From Didymella arachidicola (taxonomy: Eukaryota > Ascomycota > Dothideomycetes > Pleosporales > Didymellaceae), in the NCBI GenBank assembly GCA_016630955.3, contig CM049985.1:1736001-1800000 (forward strand): 64,000 nt of DNA, given 5' to 3'. Below, piece after piece: positions 31,301 through 43,084 of this stretch (positions are counted from its first letter, which is position 1; every line of letters starts with the position of its first letter). The notes under the pieces are model-generated. The model made no database searches. It was not told the DNA's origin and worked only from the letters and a program-made list of their open reading frames with translations. Position numbers and translations under genes: made by a program.

Positions 31301-33750
31301 GCAGCCGAGGCGGCCACATCTTGGGCATCCCTGAGCATGAGATAGAGCTCTCGGGTCTCGAGTTCGTTGCGCTGAAGCTCTTGCGCCCGTATTCTTTGCA
31401 TCTCCGCGAGCTCAGCCTTCATCTGCTCGACTTGTCTACCCCGAAGATCAATTATACGTTGTTGCTCGGCAACCTGCTTTTGCAACTTTTGCACAAGGCC
31501 ATCTGCACCCAATTCAAGCTCCGCCCTGACCTCGTCGCGCTCAGCGATAGCAGAGTCAGCAATCTGTCGTGCGGCATTGGCTTCGTCGCGGATCTGCCGG
31601 GCCTCTCCATCAGTGTACAGCTTGTCGAGCAAAGACTGCACTGTGAAGTTCAAGCTCTGCTTCAAGTCCATGTCCGGCAGTCGGCGGTCCATAGCCACGT
31701 AGCTCAGCATTGAATCGACAAGCTGGAACATCCTGTTCCTGTCTTCGCTCTCAGTGTCGCGAATGAGCAGCAGATGCTGCATGGCAGACAGAAAGTAGTC
31801 GTTGGCGCGAGTCCCGTTGACCCTGGTTTGAATCGCTTCTGCAATTTGAGCAGGGTCATTTAGGTCCTTAGTCTCACCTCCGTCGACACTGTCGACCATG
31901 GAGCTGTTCTCGCGCTCAAGGAAATCCTCGTAATCGACGGCTTCGTTGGCCATGTACTGCTCGATCTGCTTGTCGATGACATCGTACTGGAAGCCCTCCA
32001 TCTTCTTGAAGATACGCTTGATACCGCATCCTGTGAACTGGGCACGTATGTGCATCCTGAGCTGCAGGTCGCGCTTTGGTGCGTCAACGATCATGTTGAT
32101 AAAGAACAGGGTCGCAATGGCGTATTCCATCAACAGGTTCTCGACACCGATGCCTCCACTGCGCACTTCGTCTGATGCGCCGACCATAGATCCCATTTTG
32201 CCACGTCCATCGACGGTGACTTCGACAACGCGCATCCAGGCGTCGAAGCGACCATGCTCGCCATACTGCGCCTTGAGATTATCAAGTGCATGCAGTACTT
32301 TCTCGTGGCCTCCTCCTTCGCCCCAATGGCACAAGAATGTCAAAACATCTGAGACGAGTTTCCTTGTGTTCAGTCGCGAGGAGATCAAGGATCCTGCCAG
32401 GGCCTGGATGATGGATGGATGGTTGAGAGCGTTATCTGCACCGTACTTGTTGTTCATCAGCGCCTTGAGACATTTCACAATCTCATACTCGCGCTCCACG
32501 TCATTCTCTGTGTTCTTGTTAAAAGCACTGGGCGGGGGCGCTGGGCCGGTTCCCTTTCTGCGGTTGATCTTGGTCAAGACGTTGGTGAGGGCAATCTGAC
32601 CCTGAGCCTCGATGAAGCCACGGACCCAGGCGATGGGCTGAGTGCGCAGGCTGATCTCCAAACTCGACATCTGCTTGTTTGTAATGGAGTTGTCCATGAC
32701 CTTCTTGACGTACCATTCAGGCGAGCCCTCCTCCTCTGCGCGGATCAGGATGTCGGGGTTTGCGCCACCGCCACTGCTGTAGACGCCTGTGTTGCGCTGG
32801 GTCTGGCGCTTCTTCTCCTCGTGCTTGTACTCAGCCAGCTTATCCTGGTAGACGAGGGTCCACTTCTTGTCGATCTTGTATGCCTGCATCTGCCGCTGAG
32901 CCTGTTCGGGCAAGCTTTTCCACCCACGCTTCACCATGAGGGTCATGAACTCCTTCTCGACGATGTGGTCCGGCGGGCGCTCGATGTCGATGCCCTTCTG
33001 GCCGATGTTCGCGCTGGAGTTGAAGGGCGAATTCTGGCTGGAGTGCAGGATGTGGTGACGCGAGGAGTCGCGGGGCGTCGAGGTAGCCATGGGCAGCAGA
33101 CTGCCGGCGTCGAGCCCAATGGAAGAGAAGGTGGTCTGCGAATTGGAGTTGGTCTTGGGGTAGTAGATGCTGTTGCCGCGGGTGCGCGAGTCGTTGGAGT
33201 AGACAGAGGCCTGGTCGGACGAGGCGCGCGTGTAGGCGGAGCTGTCGGTGGCGGCGTAGTAGGAGCTGTTGCCGGGGTTGTTGCGGCTGCTTTCTCTGGC
33301 GCCCCATTGCTGCATGCTGACGCCTCGATCAGCAACATCTTGGGTGGTCATGGTCTGGTTGGAGTGCGGCGGGGGGCGCGGCGGGCCATCTCTGCTCCTG
33401 CTGGCGCCGCGGTCGTAGCCATTGGCGGGCATCTGGGAGGGGTCGAAGACGGGGTACTGGTGGAAGTCGCCGCCGCCCTTGTTCAGGTGGTGCGGCTCGA
33501 CAGCCTGCGTTGGGTCGAAGATGCTGATGGGGCCGGCCTTGGCGAAGATGCCCTCGGCGCTCAGCGAGACGGGGCGGTCGACGCTGGCCTGGCTGGAGGA
33601 ATGGCGGTGGGACTGGCGGGACGACTGCGAGCCGTGGGCGCTTCCCGGCGGCGAGTCTGTGGGCGGGCGCGTTTCGTTTCCGCCGGGCCTGTCCTTGTGG
33701 CGACGGCCGAAGAACTTGGACGTGGACGACTGCCGGCCTTTGGTGTCCAT
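28371..33750 (-). CDS. sepA: diaphanous-related formin (SepA/Bni1 type)
   Basis: Nucleates and elongates unbranched actin filaments for polarised hyphal growth and septation. Exons 33750-29254 and 29201-28371, joined over a 52-bp intron (GTATGT...TTATAG, branch GCTAAC), giving 1775 aa, the usual size for SepA. Order: disordered Ser/Gln-rich N-terminus; Rho-GTPase-binding/FH3 region from about residue 250 (VEKEFMTLMVKRGWKSLPEQ); coiled coil around 700-850; FH1 with at least five polyproline blocks at about 980-1090; FH2 from KKKMKALHWDKV (about 1105) to about 1495; DAD after the intron (MDDLLQKLRAA followed by RRRRARLKDR), which mediates autoinhibition. An acidic C-terminal tail follows. The gene symbol rests on orthology by architecture. 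Confidence 0.95.
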
Positions 33751-34790
33751 GGCCTGCGCGGGCGGCGTGCGGGCGGCGTGCGGACGCTGGGTGGTGGGAG
33801 CCCTTGCTGCGCTGGCCCTCTGCTGCCTGTGTCACGAGCTCCTGTCGTATGCGCCCAACGTGGCCCTCGCGCTCTGCTTCGCTCGCGGCGCTGTCCGTCG
33901 ACTCGCCTCTGCAAAGCGTGCTGTGATCCTCTGCGGAGGACTCGCCGGCGGCTGAAACTGCGGCGGGGCGGCGCTCCTGGCAGGGCGCTGCTGGAATCTT
34001 GAGGTACGGCACGGGGTCCAGTGCCAGGGTGGTCTGGTGGAGCGGGAAGGGGCCGAGTGGGCTAGCGGCTCTCGTGCATCCTGGCCGCCGTGCAGTCCTG
34101 ACGTGCGCAAGTCCCGGGTGCGTGTGTGTCTGGCGGTGGTGGTGCTCGCGGAGCGTGGATCGTAGGCCGGGAACGCAGGGAGCGTGCAGGAGTCTGCTCC
34201 ACTGTGTTTCGAGGCGTGGCCGCGTGGGGTGCTGCGACTGTCTGCGGCTTCTCCTGAGTCCTGAGCGTCTGGGCGCCAGGCGCGTGCTTGTGGCTGAAGC
34301 GTGCGAACGGCGCGCTCTGCCGTCCGATTGGCAGCCCACGGCGGCGACGACGGCCACCACCCAGCCCGGGCATGTCTTCTCTACCAACATCGGTACCGCT
34401 TGCTGGCGTTGCATGCTGGCTGGGTGGATGACGTTTGCTGTGTGTGTACACGTGCTGCACCGTCACTAGAAACAGAACGAGGACACGTCTGCTCAGCACC
34501 AGCTGCATGGGACAAGACAAGAAGAGACAAGACAAGAAGAGACAAGACAAGAAGAGACAAGACAAGAAGAGACAAGACAAGAAGAGACAAGACAAGAAGA
34601 GACAAGACAAGAAGAGACAAGACAAGAAGAGACAAGACAAGAAGAGACAAGACACGACAAGACACGACAAGACACGACAAGACACGACAAGACACGACAA
34701 GACAACACCTGTCAGACACTCGACAGTCTGCGGGCTCTGCGGGTACCGAGCAGCCACAGTCCCAAGGGCGCAGAACCCAGAGCGTCTACC
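33751..34790. other. divergent upstream region, formin / small membrane gene
   Basis: 1040 bp serving as the 5' region of the formin (leftward) and of the gene at 34791 (rightward). It is GC-rich near the formin and contains the minisatellite at 34511-34705. Long ORFs here run antisense or overlap the formin start and show no family features. Confidence 0.6.
34511..34705 (+). repeat. minisatellite: 15-bp then 10-bp units, 5-nt phased
   Basis: About nine copies of GACAAGACAAGAAGA (34511-34650), then five copies of GACACGACAA (34651-34700) and a last GACAA. All units are multiples of the pentamer GACAA/GAAGA/GACAC. The units are almost perfect copies. It lies upstream of both flanking genes. 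Confidence 0.95.
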
Positions 34791-35334
34791 ATGGGTGGCT
34801 TCGCCCATTTCCTGAGGGTGAGTGACCCTGACGGCGCCTGCCACGAGGCTACCTTGCATCCATCGTCCACACTAACACTGCACCACCCAGGGCATCCTCG
34901 TTCCGCTCGTCATCGCCCTCGTCCTCTACCTCTCCGCCACCCTCTTCATCCTGCCCTTCGTCCGCCGTCACCGCACCCGCTACTCGCACTACCTGCCCAT
35001 GCCAACGTCCATGGCCACGCAGGCCGCCGACTGGCGCACCAAGCTCTCTGACGCCCTCTATCAACTGTTCATGCCCTCGACCTGGACCCGCCAGCCCGCT
35101 GTTCACGTTCACAACGACGACGACGAGTCTAGCGACTTCGATGACGAGGAGGGCGAGGGCATGGTCGGCTTTGACCCAGTCGACGAGCGGCGGAGAGAGG
35201 CGCTTGACCAGCGGAGGAGCATGGTCGAAGAGGAGAGGCGTCTGGGGAGGGACTTGGAGCAGGGCTTCAAGGACGACAGTGACGACGACGACGTGGACGA
35301 GACCAGGCGGTCGTTGTCACGCTCAAGAAGCTAA
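34791..35334 (+). CDS. small single-TM protein with acidic tail, unknown function
   Basis: Exons 34791-34817 and 34891-35334, joined over a 73-bp intron (GTGAGT...CACCCAG, branch CACTAAC), giving 156 aa. The first exon encodes only nine residues (MGGFAHFLR). The second starts with a strongly hydrophobic helix (GILVPLVIALVLYLSATLF) followed by basic residues (RRHRTRY), so the N-terminus is short and the tail probably cytosolic. The C-terminal half is rich in Asp/Glu (DDDESSDFDDEEGEG) with Arg/Ser at the very end. No enzyme motif. Splicing is supported because the helix only becomes continuous when the intron is removed. Confidence 0.75.
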
Positions 35335-36096
35335 CGGGTCGCCCGTGTTCGATTCGCTGTAGTTGTTTGGCGCACGCATATACCACACCAACCCACGTCC
35401 TTGAAAACATTTCACTGTATACCCATAGACTGTTATTACCACACTGGATTCATCGCCACCTGTTGGCTGCACTCAATCTTCGTTTCATCTCGAAGCTACC
35501 TGAGCCAATTGCGCACGTTCCCATGCTTTGGTACAATGCGCAAGCATCTTACCTTCTACTACTGGACGTGCACAATCATGGCGATATCCAAGCCACTTCA
35601 CAAGCAGGGAGCCCAGGAAAAGAAGAGGGGATCTTTTGAAGAAATAGAGAAACAAACTTGTCAGTCTCTTGCGCCGCAAACAATGTCGACTAAAGCAGCC
35701 AAGACATTATCTAGCCACCACAGAGCCTGTCCGCGAGTCCGCGACATGCAACACAGTCGTAATCTTCTTGTGCCGCAGACAAGGTCAAATAAAGCACCCA
35801 GGACTTTTTGTAGCCACCACAGAACCTATCCACATTCAAACAAGGCGGGAAAAAATGCCGACTGCCTCCCAATCTTTGTTTCCTTGAGGAATCTGAAATT
35901 ACTTCCAGCTGCTCTTGCGGTGCGAGAGGTGTAGCAACTCATGGTCGACCAAGTCAAGTATTGTCATCACACGTGCAAAGAAACGTCATTCAGCATGATG
36001 GGATATATTGATTTATACAAAGCTCAGAGTACCCATACCTCGTCGCCCCGTCACAAAGAAAAGGGAATTCGTTTTAACGTGCTAAAAATCAATCGC
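35335..36096. other. intergenic, with a duplicated 65-bp block
   Basis: 762 bp between the convergent ends of the small membrane gene and formate dehydrogenase. It holds the direct repeat at 35668-35831; otherwise nothing recognised. Confidence 0.55.
35668..35831 (+). repeat. two imperfect 65-bp direct repeats, period 99 bp
   Basis: Copies at 35668-35732 and 35767-35831 agree at about 53 of 65 positions without gaps. Both contain TAGCCACCACAGA and TAAAGCA. The spacer is 34 bp. Confidence 0.8.
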
Positions 36097-37580
36097 TTAT
36101 TTGGGAGCAGTTGTGCGATCAGCGTTGGATCGCTGACCGTAAGCCTTTGTGGCGTACTCGCCCTTGTGAACTGGAATTGGTCAGCATGTTTGCTTCAAAG
36201 AAACAGTTCCTCAGCGGCTTACCGATCAAGTCTTGGGGATTGTAATCGTGTCGGCCAGACCAGTACGAATCGAGAATCGCCTTGGTGCCGGCGGCGTAAC
36301 GCTCCTGGGCATCGATCGAAGTACCGGACATGTGGGGAACCATGGCATTGCCTCCGCCCCAGGGGTTCTGCGCGTAGCGCAAGGGGTGGTCCTTGGGCGC
36401 GGGCTGAGGGAACCAGACATCACCACCGTATCCGCGGAGGTGACCGCTCTTGAGAGCCTCGGCGACATCCTCCTTGACCACAATGGCTCCACGGGCCGTG
36501 TTGACGAGCCATGAACCCTTCTTCATCTTGGAGATGAGGTCCTTGTTGAAGAGACCGCGGGTCTTCTCGTGCAGAGGGCAGTTGATGGTGACAACATCGC
36601 ACTGTGCGAGCATCTCCTCGAGATTCTCGACGCGACGGCAACCAATCTCCTTCTCGACCTCAGGGCGCAGGGGCTGGTAATCAAAGTAGAGGAGCTCCTT
36701 GCAGTCAAAGGGCTTGAGACGGCGGAGGACACGCTCACCGATACGGCCGACAGCGACGGTACCGACAACCTTGTTCTCGAGGTCATATTCGTTCTTAGCG
36801 ACCTCAGCAACGTTCCAGTCACCACGGGCGATCTGCTCGTGAGCGGGGACGAAGTTGCGGACAAGGGTGAGGATGGTCATGACGACGTGCTCGGCGACGG
36901 AGACGACGTTAGAGCCGGTAACCTCAGCGACGGTAATACCGCCATTGGTCTTGTTTGCGGCATCGAGGTCGACGTGGTCGGAACCGATACCAGCAGTGAC
37001 GGCAAGCTTCAGGTTCTTGGCCTTAGCAAGACGCTCTGCTGTGAGGTAACCAGGGTGGAAACTATCGATAATTGTCAGCCTTGTCGCTCATTTCCCATGT
37101 TGCTGCACGCTAATGTAACAAGCTCACGCGTGAAAGCGGGGCGGACTAGCGGCGATTGCGGGGGAGCTCGGACGCACGGTGTAGTGATGATGACTTCCGC
37201 GTCAACGAGGTGCTTGTCGAACTCAGAGTTCTCACCCTCCTTGTTGGAGGTTGTGATGAGCTCGTGGCCCTGCTCCTCAATCCACTTCCTCAGACCAAGC
37301 TCGTTCTCGGTAGTACCGAGAAGACGGGGCTCCTGCTCAGCGTGGACACCACCCTATGACGTTGTTAGATCATCGATTCCGAGCCATGATAGGAGCTCCA
37401 GCTTACATCGTAGAGGACGAGAAGAACCTTGCCCTGTTGTGAGGAGGTCGCGGTTAGCGTTCTGAACTGATTCGGTTGTCGAAGGGAGACGACGCCCGGC
37501 GTCAATCGTGGTCCAGCACGACCTGTGAGGAGGGAGGACGCAGGGCGCGCAAGGCGGGAGGCTGAGCGGAGAAATACCAT
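36097..37580 (-). CDS. NAD-dependent formate dehydrogenase, mitochondrial
   Basis: Oxidises formate to CO2 with NAD+ (D-2-hydroxyacid dehydrogenase superfamily). Four exons: 37580-37407, 37353-37178, 37061-36223, 36170-36097 (introns 53, 116 and 52 bp), coding for 420 aa. The first about 48 residues are Arg/Ser/Leu-rich without acids ([18 protein letters not shown]) and look like a mitochondrial presequence. Family landmarks: [58 protein letters not shown], Rossmann motif [37 protein letters not shown] (substrate Arg) and VPHMSGTS (catalytic His). The last splice restores the expected end ([14 protein letters not shown]). A TATA-like element lies about 40 bp upstream. Confidence 0.95.
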
Positions 37581-40500
37581 TGTGAATGAGTTAATGAATT
37601 GACAATTGAGGCTTTGTAGAGGGATATATAGCCACGACCGGAGACGGATACGTCAGTACGTGTGTCTGCCGGCAGATCTGTCAGCGTGTTCCTGGCCCGA
37701 GCCAAAGAGGGGGTTCAGGGATTCAATACCGGAAGTAGTTCGAAGTGACGCCAAACTCTTTTTTGTGCTTTGGAATTGCTTGATGCTGAATCCAATTGAG
37801 GGGTTGTGAGGGGTTTATATATGCATATGGGTACCCACAGCGTGCTGCTTGCAGCACGAAAAGTCTAGAAACCTTGGGTCATTCGGCGCTCACCACGGCC
37901 AACCCAATACAAAGCCCTCCCCACTTCGTGATGCACAATCGCCTCGCAAGAAGTGGTCCCTGCCTCCTGCGGACATCACTATCATCTTTGGAATCACTTC
38001 GCAACGCAATCGGTGCGGGGTCGCAACGAATAGCGCCAACACGTCCTAGTACGCGCCAGGGGAGCTCTGCTACAGCTTACCCGTTTGATCCATACAAATG
38101 CTCCGCTGATACGTCAATACGCTAAGTCATAGGCCGTGGGCTACCAGGATGAGACGCCACAGGGCCAATTAGAATACTTGTTGCTGGGGACGGTACGTAA
38201 ACCGGTCGAGCTACAACCTGGGGCTCTTAACTTGTCGGCAGAGCTCCCGTTCCGAACGCTGGCAGGCTGTACCAAATAGCTGTGGAATAGAGGACGGCCG
38301 CTGTAGATGGTCGTCATCAATTCTACGGGACAATCGCTGAGGCACGATTGTGTGGCTGTGCTCTGTTGTGAGCTTCTCACGACCTCGGACCTCCTGTGAA
38401 ACCTCAGCGCTCGAGAAAAGCCCTTCAATCTGGCGAATGCATGCTGACAACCTGACAGCCACAAAGGCCACACCAAGGTGCTCAGCAGCTTCATCGCGAC
38501 TACACAAGGAAGGTGGGGTTGGTGGCGGAGCATTCTAGACGCCCGAGCGCACTGAAAGTTGCCCGCGGCGGGGTGCGCAGACGGAGCTGCTGCGGACGCG
38601 AGTTGTCACCGCGAAACTCGCTCAAAGATCGCAGGTTCCACGGGCGAAAGCTCGGCGATTGTCTGATAAGATCGGAGATGGTATGGGATGGTTCGCTGCG
38701 AGCCTCGCCGAACGACACCGAAAGGACCGAACCGAGTGCGAGCCAACGCGGCGCGTCGCGTGATCCAGATCATTGAGCCCACGGCTATGATGATGTCGCA
38801 TCAATTCACTTCTTCCGGATGAGGATCCCGACGACGGCAGTTGTTATCCATTTGAGACAATTGACACCGTCGTCCGCCTGTCCGAGGAAACCTTCAAGGT
38901 CACAGAGGATCCCGCTGTCGCCCTCAAGCTGGCAGGTAGCTCATGCTCTTCTCGAAGCTCCGGCTTGGAACTTCAGCGCTCACATCGTTTCGGCGCTCCT
39001 CTATCTCTCGCGACTACTTTCTATCATCATTCTTACTTTTCTAGAGCTACCTAGGTAGCCTGTCTGCAGTGTGGTTGCTCTTCTGCTCTCTCTGGCTCGT
39101 ATTGCGCAATGAGAATCAGTAGTGGGCGGGACCAGCGACGCAATCGAGAGATCGAATCCCCGCGCCGCACTGTCCGCTGCAGTCGCCCCAAAATCGAGCC
39201 AACAGGAAGCCCGCGCACGAATAACGATTAGCGTACGATCGCAGGAACAACGCGTCCGCCTTGGTGAGCAGGCACTCAACCAAACGTGAGCAAGTGACGG
39301 TGAGCTCGAAGTTGGCGAAGTTGGTGTCATGATCCTGTGAAGCAGTCGCGAGCCACGTCGGTGCGAGCATGCGCAATTTGCGCGCCCGACTGCGCTCTCG
39401 TGGAATGTAAGGCATCGTCGTAGGTAAGTTTTCGGGCTTTCGAACATTGGAATGACGGGATATACAAAATCGTGCCAGATTTAGGACATGTCTTCGACGA
39501 CTCGTGCCATAATTGGGACTCACAAGCGGCTCAATCGGGCTCCTACGCCGCAAAGGAAGTATATAATAGAAATGGCTAATACAATACCCATCTGCGCAAT
39601 AAGAATGCAGAACAGATTAAACCTCTATTTTTATTAGGGAACTGAGCCTGTTTCCAGCTTCAGCTACGGCGCACGCTTCGGAGCCGATCTCCATACATTA
39701 GGCGTACATAACCCAAAAGAACAAAGCAAAAACAACCGAGCGCATACGACCACTCCAACACGATGGCGATCGAACAAGCATGTACCATAGCTATTTCGGA
39801 GGAAACAGCACCTGATCGACAAGCACGTCAATGTGGTATCGTGTTTATGCGGCGCACTTTCCATGATACAGTCAAGTTTGCGGCGCTCTTTGCAAAAGCT
39901 CTTGAGCAGCCATTCAGCAGGATGTAGAAACCGCTCGGTGGTCTTTAAAGCGAATGTGGCCACTTGAAGAATGATCCGGCGGCTACAAAGAGTCTGACGT
40001 CGTAGCTTTGTTGTTCACGCACGACGACTCGACTTCCGAGCTCTGCGAGCTATGCTGCAGCGCCAGCAATCCTCCAAAATGAAATACCGGCTATTCGAAG
40101 AGATCACTTGGAAACTAAATCGAACTTCATCGATCTAGGTTGGAACATCGGAAGACGCAGAATGCAAATGCTGTCCTAGGACCTTCGTGAGCCCTCAGGA
40201 ACGAAGCGGTCCAACATTCGCAGCGAATAACTGTACTCACACAAGTCTCAACGCTGAGCCGTGACACCGTGAAGAGCAGATTTACGAGTCAGCTCTGCGA
40301 GATGTTTGTCCACATCTAGATCAGTCAGAAATTATTTTCTCCAATAAGGACACGCTCAGATAGTCGCTCTCACCATCTCCAAAACGCGCACCTAGCAACA
40401 ACTCCAACCCAACAAGTCCATTCCGTCGCAAACATCCGATTCGAACGATTCGGAAGCTTGAGAGGCTACGCCGACTTGCGCGCACTGGCCCCTGTGGTAG

Positions 40501-42370
40501 ATAAGTACGACTACCCACACGCGCTGCAGCCGCGACGCAAATCCTGCCACCTAGCACTTACAATGTTGTACCACTTCAACGACCATGAGAAGCTTTTCCT
40601 AGTCTAACATCTCCAACATGCCGGTTGGGACCTTCAAGATCTTTCCAAGTATGGTCCGAGTCTCGTCCAAACGCCCAGCATCACGGCCGCCTCGGGGCGG
40701 AACATCATGTCTGTACGTTTTGTTGACTAGCTCGTAGGAAAGCAGCTGGGCATTGAAAGCAGGTCTGGACGGCTTTGAAAGAGGTAGTCATCAGAGAAAC
40801 GCTATGCCATGCGACCCTCCAGAGTGTTGGGCCATGCTTCATAAATGCGCGGATAATAGACTTTATTTCTTCGGAAGCCCCTCTGTATCACACCTCAAAA
40901 CCAATGTCAATCTTCACGGGATGTCCACGCCTAGAGGTTACAATCGTCCTTTTTGTGGGTGCCAGGACGGTACTGTCCAGAAGCAAAATTAAAGTGACCA
41001 TGACAGCGCAGCTGGTCTCTGTCGTGATTATATCAGATCGCGGCATTTCTGCCATACCCCGCCTCGTCACGTTGATCATGTGTGGATTGAGATAGTACTA
41101 TTCGGCGAGAACAGGAGTTGTTTACGCTGAGGCACTTATTACAAAACAAAAAGATGCAGCCATCAGAACGCTTTGGGAACGACAAGACGCCTGTCTGCAC
41201 TCCCTGTATGTCTCCTCATTTCAGGCAAAGTATTATTGCTCATGGGTTCATTTGTCTTGGGTTTGATGATGATATCAAAAGATCAAGACAAAGGGGAGCA
41301 CCAGTCAAACTTTTGGTCTGATTATGTAATATTACATAGATGAATAAAGAGAGATAACTTATAGGAAATATCGGATAAGGCTCGAGTGGTCGTGTCAAGT
41401 GTGGACAAAGAAAGGAGGTGAAATGTCCTTGCAGTAGCATTAGACCAATGTACTTAGTGACTTGCAAACAAGAGCATGGCATGCAGGAAACTCGTCAAAA
41501 TCGTCATATCAGAATCGTAATAGATCAGCGATAAGCTGTAGCTTCATTTGTGCATTGACACGCGATTGGAAATGCCAGTCCGCGGGATGCAGAGCTGCGA
41601 AAGACGACTACTATTACTTACCGATACATGGTCTCAAAAACAAACCAACTGCTATCGACTACGCTGCTGCGGTCGAAGGAGGTTGGTGTTTTCGAAGCAT
41701 CATGCCGCATGGGTCTCGGAAGGAGCGACCCAAAGATGGGGTAAGTCCAGCCGGAGCATTAGAGGCTAGCCTCGGCAAGGCTTGCATTCCCCCACTGTCC
41801 GATTCCGAACCAGCCTCTCGCTGACGACCTGCTTACCTAGAGCTGTTGCCTGCCTTGTGCAGCATATGAGAAGCGCAGTATATGCGCTGAGCTTCCACGT
41901 AACCATTCATGTTCCTGGTCATCTCCTTCCAAGGTTAGCTATATTGTTGTGGCACGTGGCGCATTTTTGTACAACGTCTCTTTGCCGATTCGCTATAGTG
42001 AGCAAGCATTCCGACTTGTTAGCATCGTCTGTTACCCAAAGAGACGCAGGTTGCCGAGCTCATTGATTGGCACTCCACCCTTCGCCTTTTCCGGAAGCTG
42101 CGAACGGTGTGCGCTCTGTAAGGCTAGACCTACGCAACAAACTTTCCGCACCCTATCTCATCTATCCTGCAGAAAAGGAAGGCAGGAACAAGGTTGGAAC
42201 TAAGGGTGGTCCTTAACAAGCAATCTGATAGCGGCGCTTGGCATCCTCCCTTGTGTACCCACGCGACTGCAAGCCTACAAAGCTTTACGAGGCATCCATA
42301 AAGAGTTGCACGCCCCAGGATCCGTTGAGGGTCTTCAACGCTTCACCCACTCAACCCTATAGCGATCAAG
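37581..42370. other. 4.8-kb stretch without a convincing gene
   Basis: Only short ORFs occur (up to about 148 codons), with low-complexity translations rich in Arg and Ser and no family motif. There is no RIP-like AT skew. Near 37841-37858 there is an 18-nt palindrome (arms CGTGCTGC/GCAGCACG). At 38815-38935 one frame reads like protein (YPFETIDTVVRLSEETFKV) but has no start nearby. Could hold UTRs, a non-coding RNA or a decayed gene. Confidence 0.5.
37622..37628 (-). promoter_or_regulatory. possible TATA element of formate dehydrogenase
   Basis: ATATATA 42 bp upstream of the start codon at 37580. No other element is obvious. The position fits a short 5' UTR but is not proof. Confidence 0.3.
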
Positions 42371-43084
42371 ATGCTCGCTATCACCAGCTTGCTGACCTTT
42401 CTGCTGTACACAATCAGCGCAATTAGTGCAGACGCCAGTATCACACAAAACGACTTCACCGGCATCGGGAACATCTTCGTCCTCAACTCGAGTGATTGGC
42501 GCAGTGCATCGCCAACCACAGACGAAGTCGGCTGCCTCAGCGAGGGCGGCAGGTTCGTTCCATCAAATGACAGAGCAGCCTGCGGCATCTTCAGCAGAAG
42601 AGACACCTTCCCATACACCCTGTCAACTAAGAAGGGCAACTGCACGTTCAACGATGAGTCGCAGGAGCGCAACACGGACAGCATGTACGGAAAGTCTGAC
42701 CATGCTTGGAACTGCAACGCGACATACGAGTCAAACATCTACGACCAACTCTACACAATAGTAAGCTACCTCTCTGGTACATGCGTCACACTGCTCACAT
42801 CTCCTCAGGACGGCTTCCCACATGTCTTTCTATGCTTCGGCGACGTTGCATGCTACTATGACGCCAAGAAAGCGCCAACCAGCGATGAGAAGCTCCCGCT
42901 TTGGCAATTCCACTGGGGTTCTGGTCAGCTAGGTATCACGCCGGGGCACATTCAGTTACTGTTGCTGTGGAACAAGCTTGACAACAAACCAAAAAGGAAA
43001 ACAGCAGAAGACATCCAGGGTTCAAGGCTAAGATTGAGTGAGGAGGTACAGATACCACTGATGGGGCAGAAGACGTATTCATGA
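42371..43084 (+). CDS. small secreted Cys-containing protein, unknown function
   Basis: N-terminus MLAITSLLTFLLYTISAISA is a typical signal peptide, cleavage likely near ADA. A 48-nt insert at 42761-42808 starts GTAAGC and ends CTCAG; it is a probable intron, but because it is in frame the unspliced form also reads through (237 aa against 221 aa spliced). Six Cys remain in the spliced mature part (VGCLSE, RAACGIF, GNCTF, WNCNAT, FLCFG, VACYYD), suggesting disulphides. Two or more N-glycosylation sequons (NSSD, NCTF, NATY). The Lys/Arg-rich last 40 residues look less like a secreted domain, so a further intron may be missed. Function unknown. Confidence 0.65.
   Translation: MLAITSLLTFLLYTISAISADASITQNDFTGIGNIFVLNSSDWRSASPTTDEVGCLSEGGRFVPSNDRAACGIFSRRDTFPYTLSTKKGNCTFNDESQERNTDSMYGKSDHAWNCNATYESNIYDQLYTIVSYLSGTCVTLLTSPQDGFPHVFLCFGDVACYYDAKKAPTSDEKLPLWQFHWGSGQLGITPGHIQLLLLWNKLDNKPKRKTAEDIQGSRLRLSEEVQIPLMGQKTYS

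Noticed and set aside
32419..34002. 527-codon open frame on the plus strand opposite the formin N-terminus
   Set aside because: It is antisense to a well-supported gene, is Val/Gly/Arg-rich with no motif and reflects codon bias of the formin.
33329..34414. 361-codon minus-strand frame upstream of and overlapping the formin start
   Set aside because: Different frame from the formin, low-complexity Arg/Pro/Ala translation, typical GC-rich shadow.
34511..34705. CRISPR-like array
   Set aside because: No unique spacers; it is a contiguous minisatellite in a eukaryotic genome.
39145..39165. tRNA B-box-like GATCGAATCC
   Set aside because: No A box or cloverleaf arms at the right spacing on either strand.
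38141..39553. Minus-strand ORFs of 130-148 codons as genes
   Set aside because: No recognisable domain, no splice continuation and Arg/Ser-rich translations; not better than chance ORFs.
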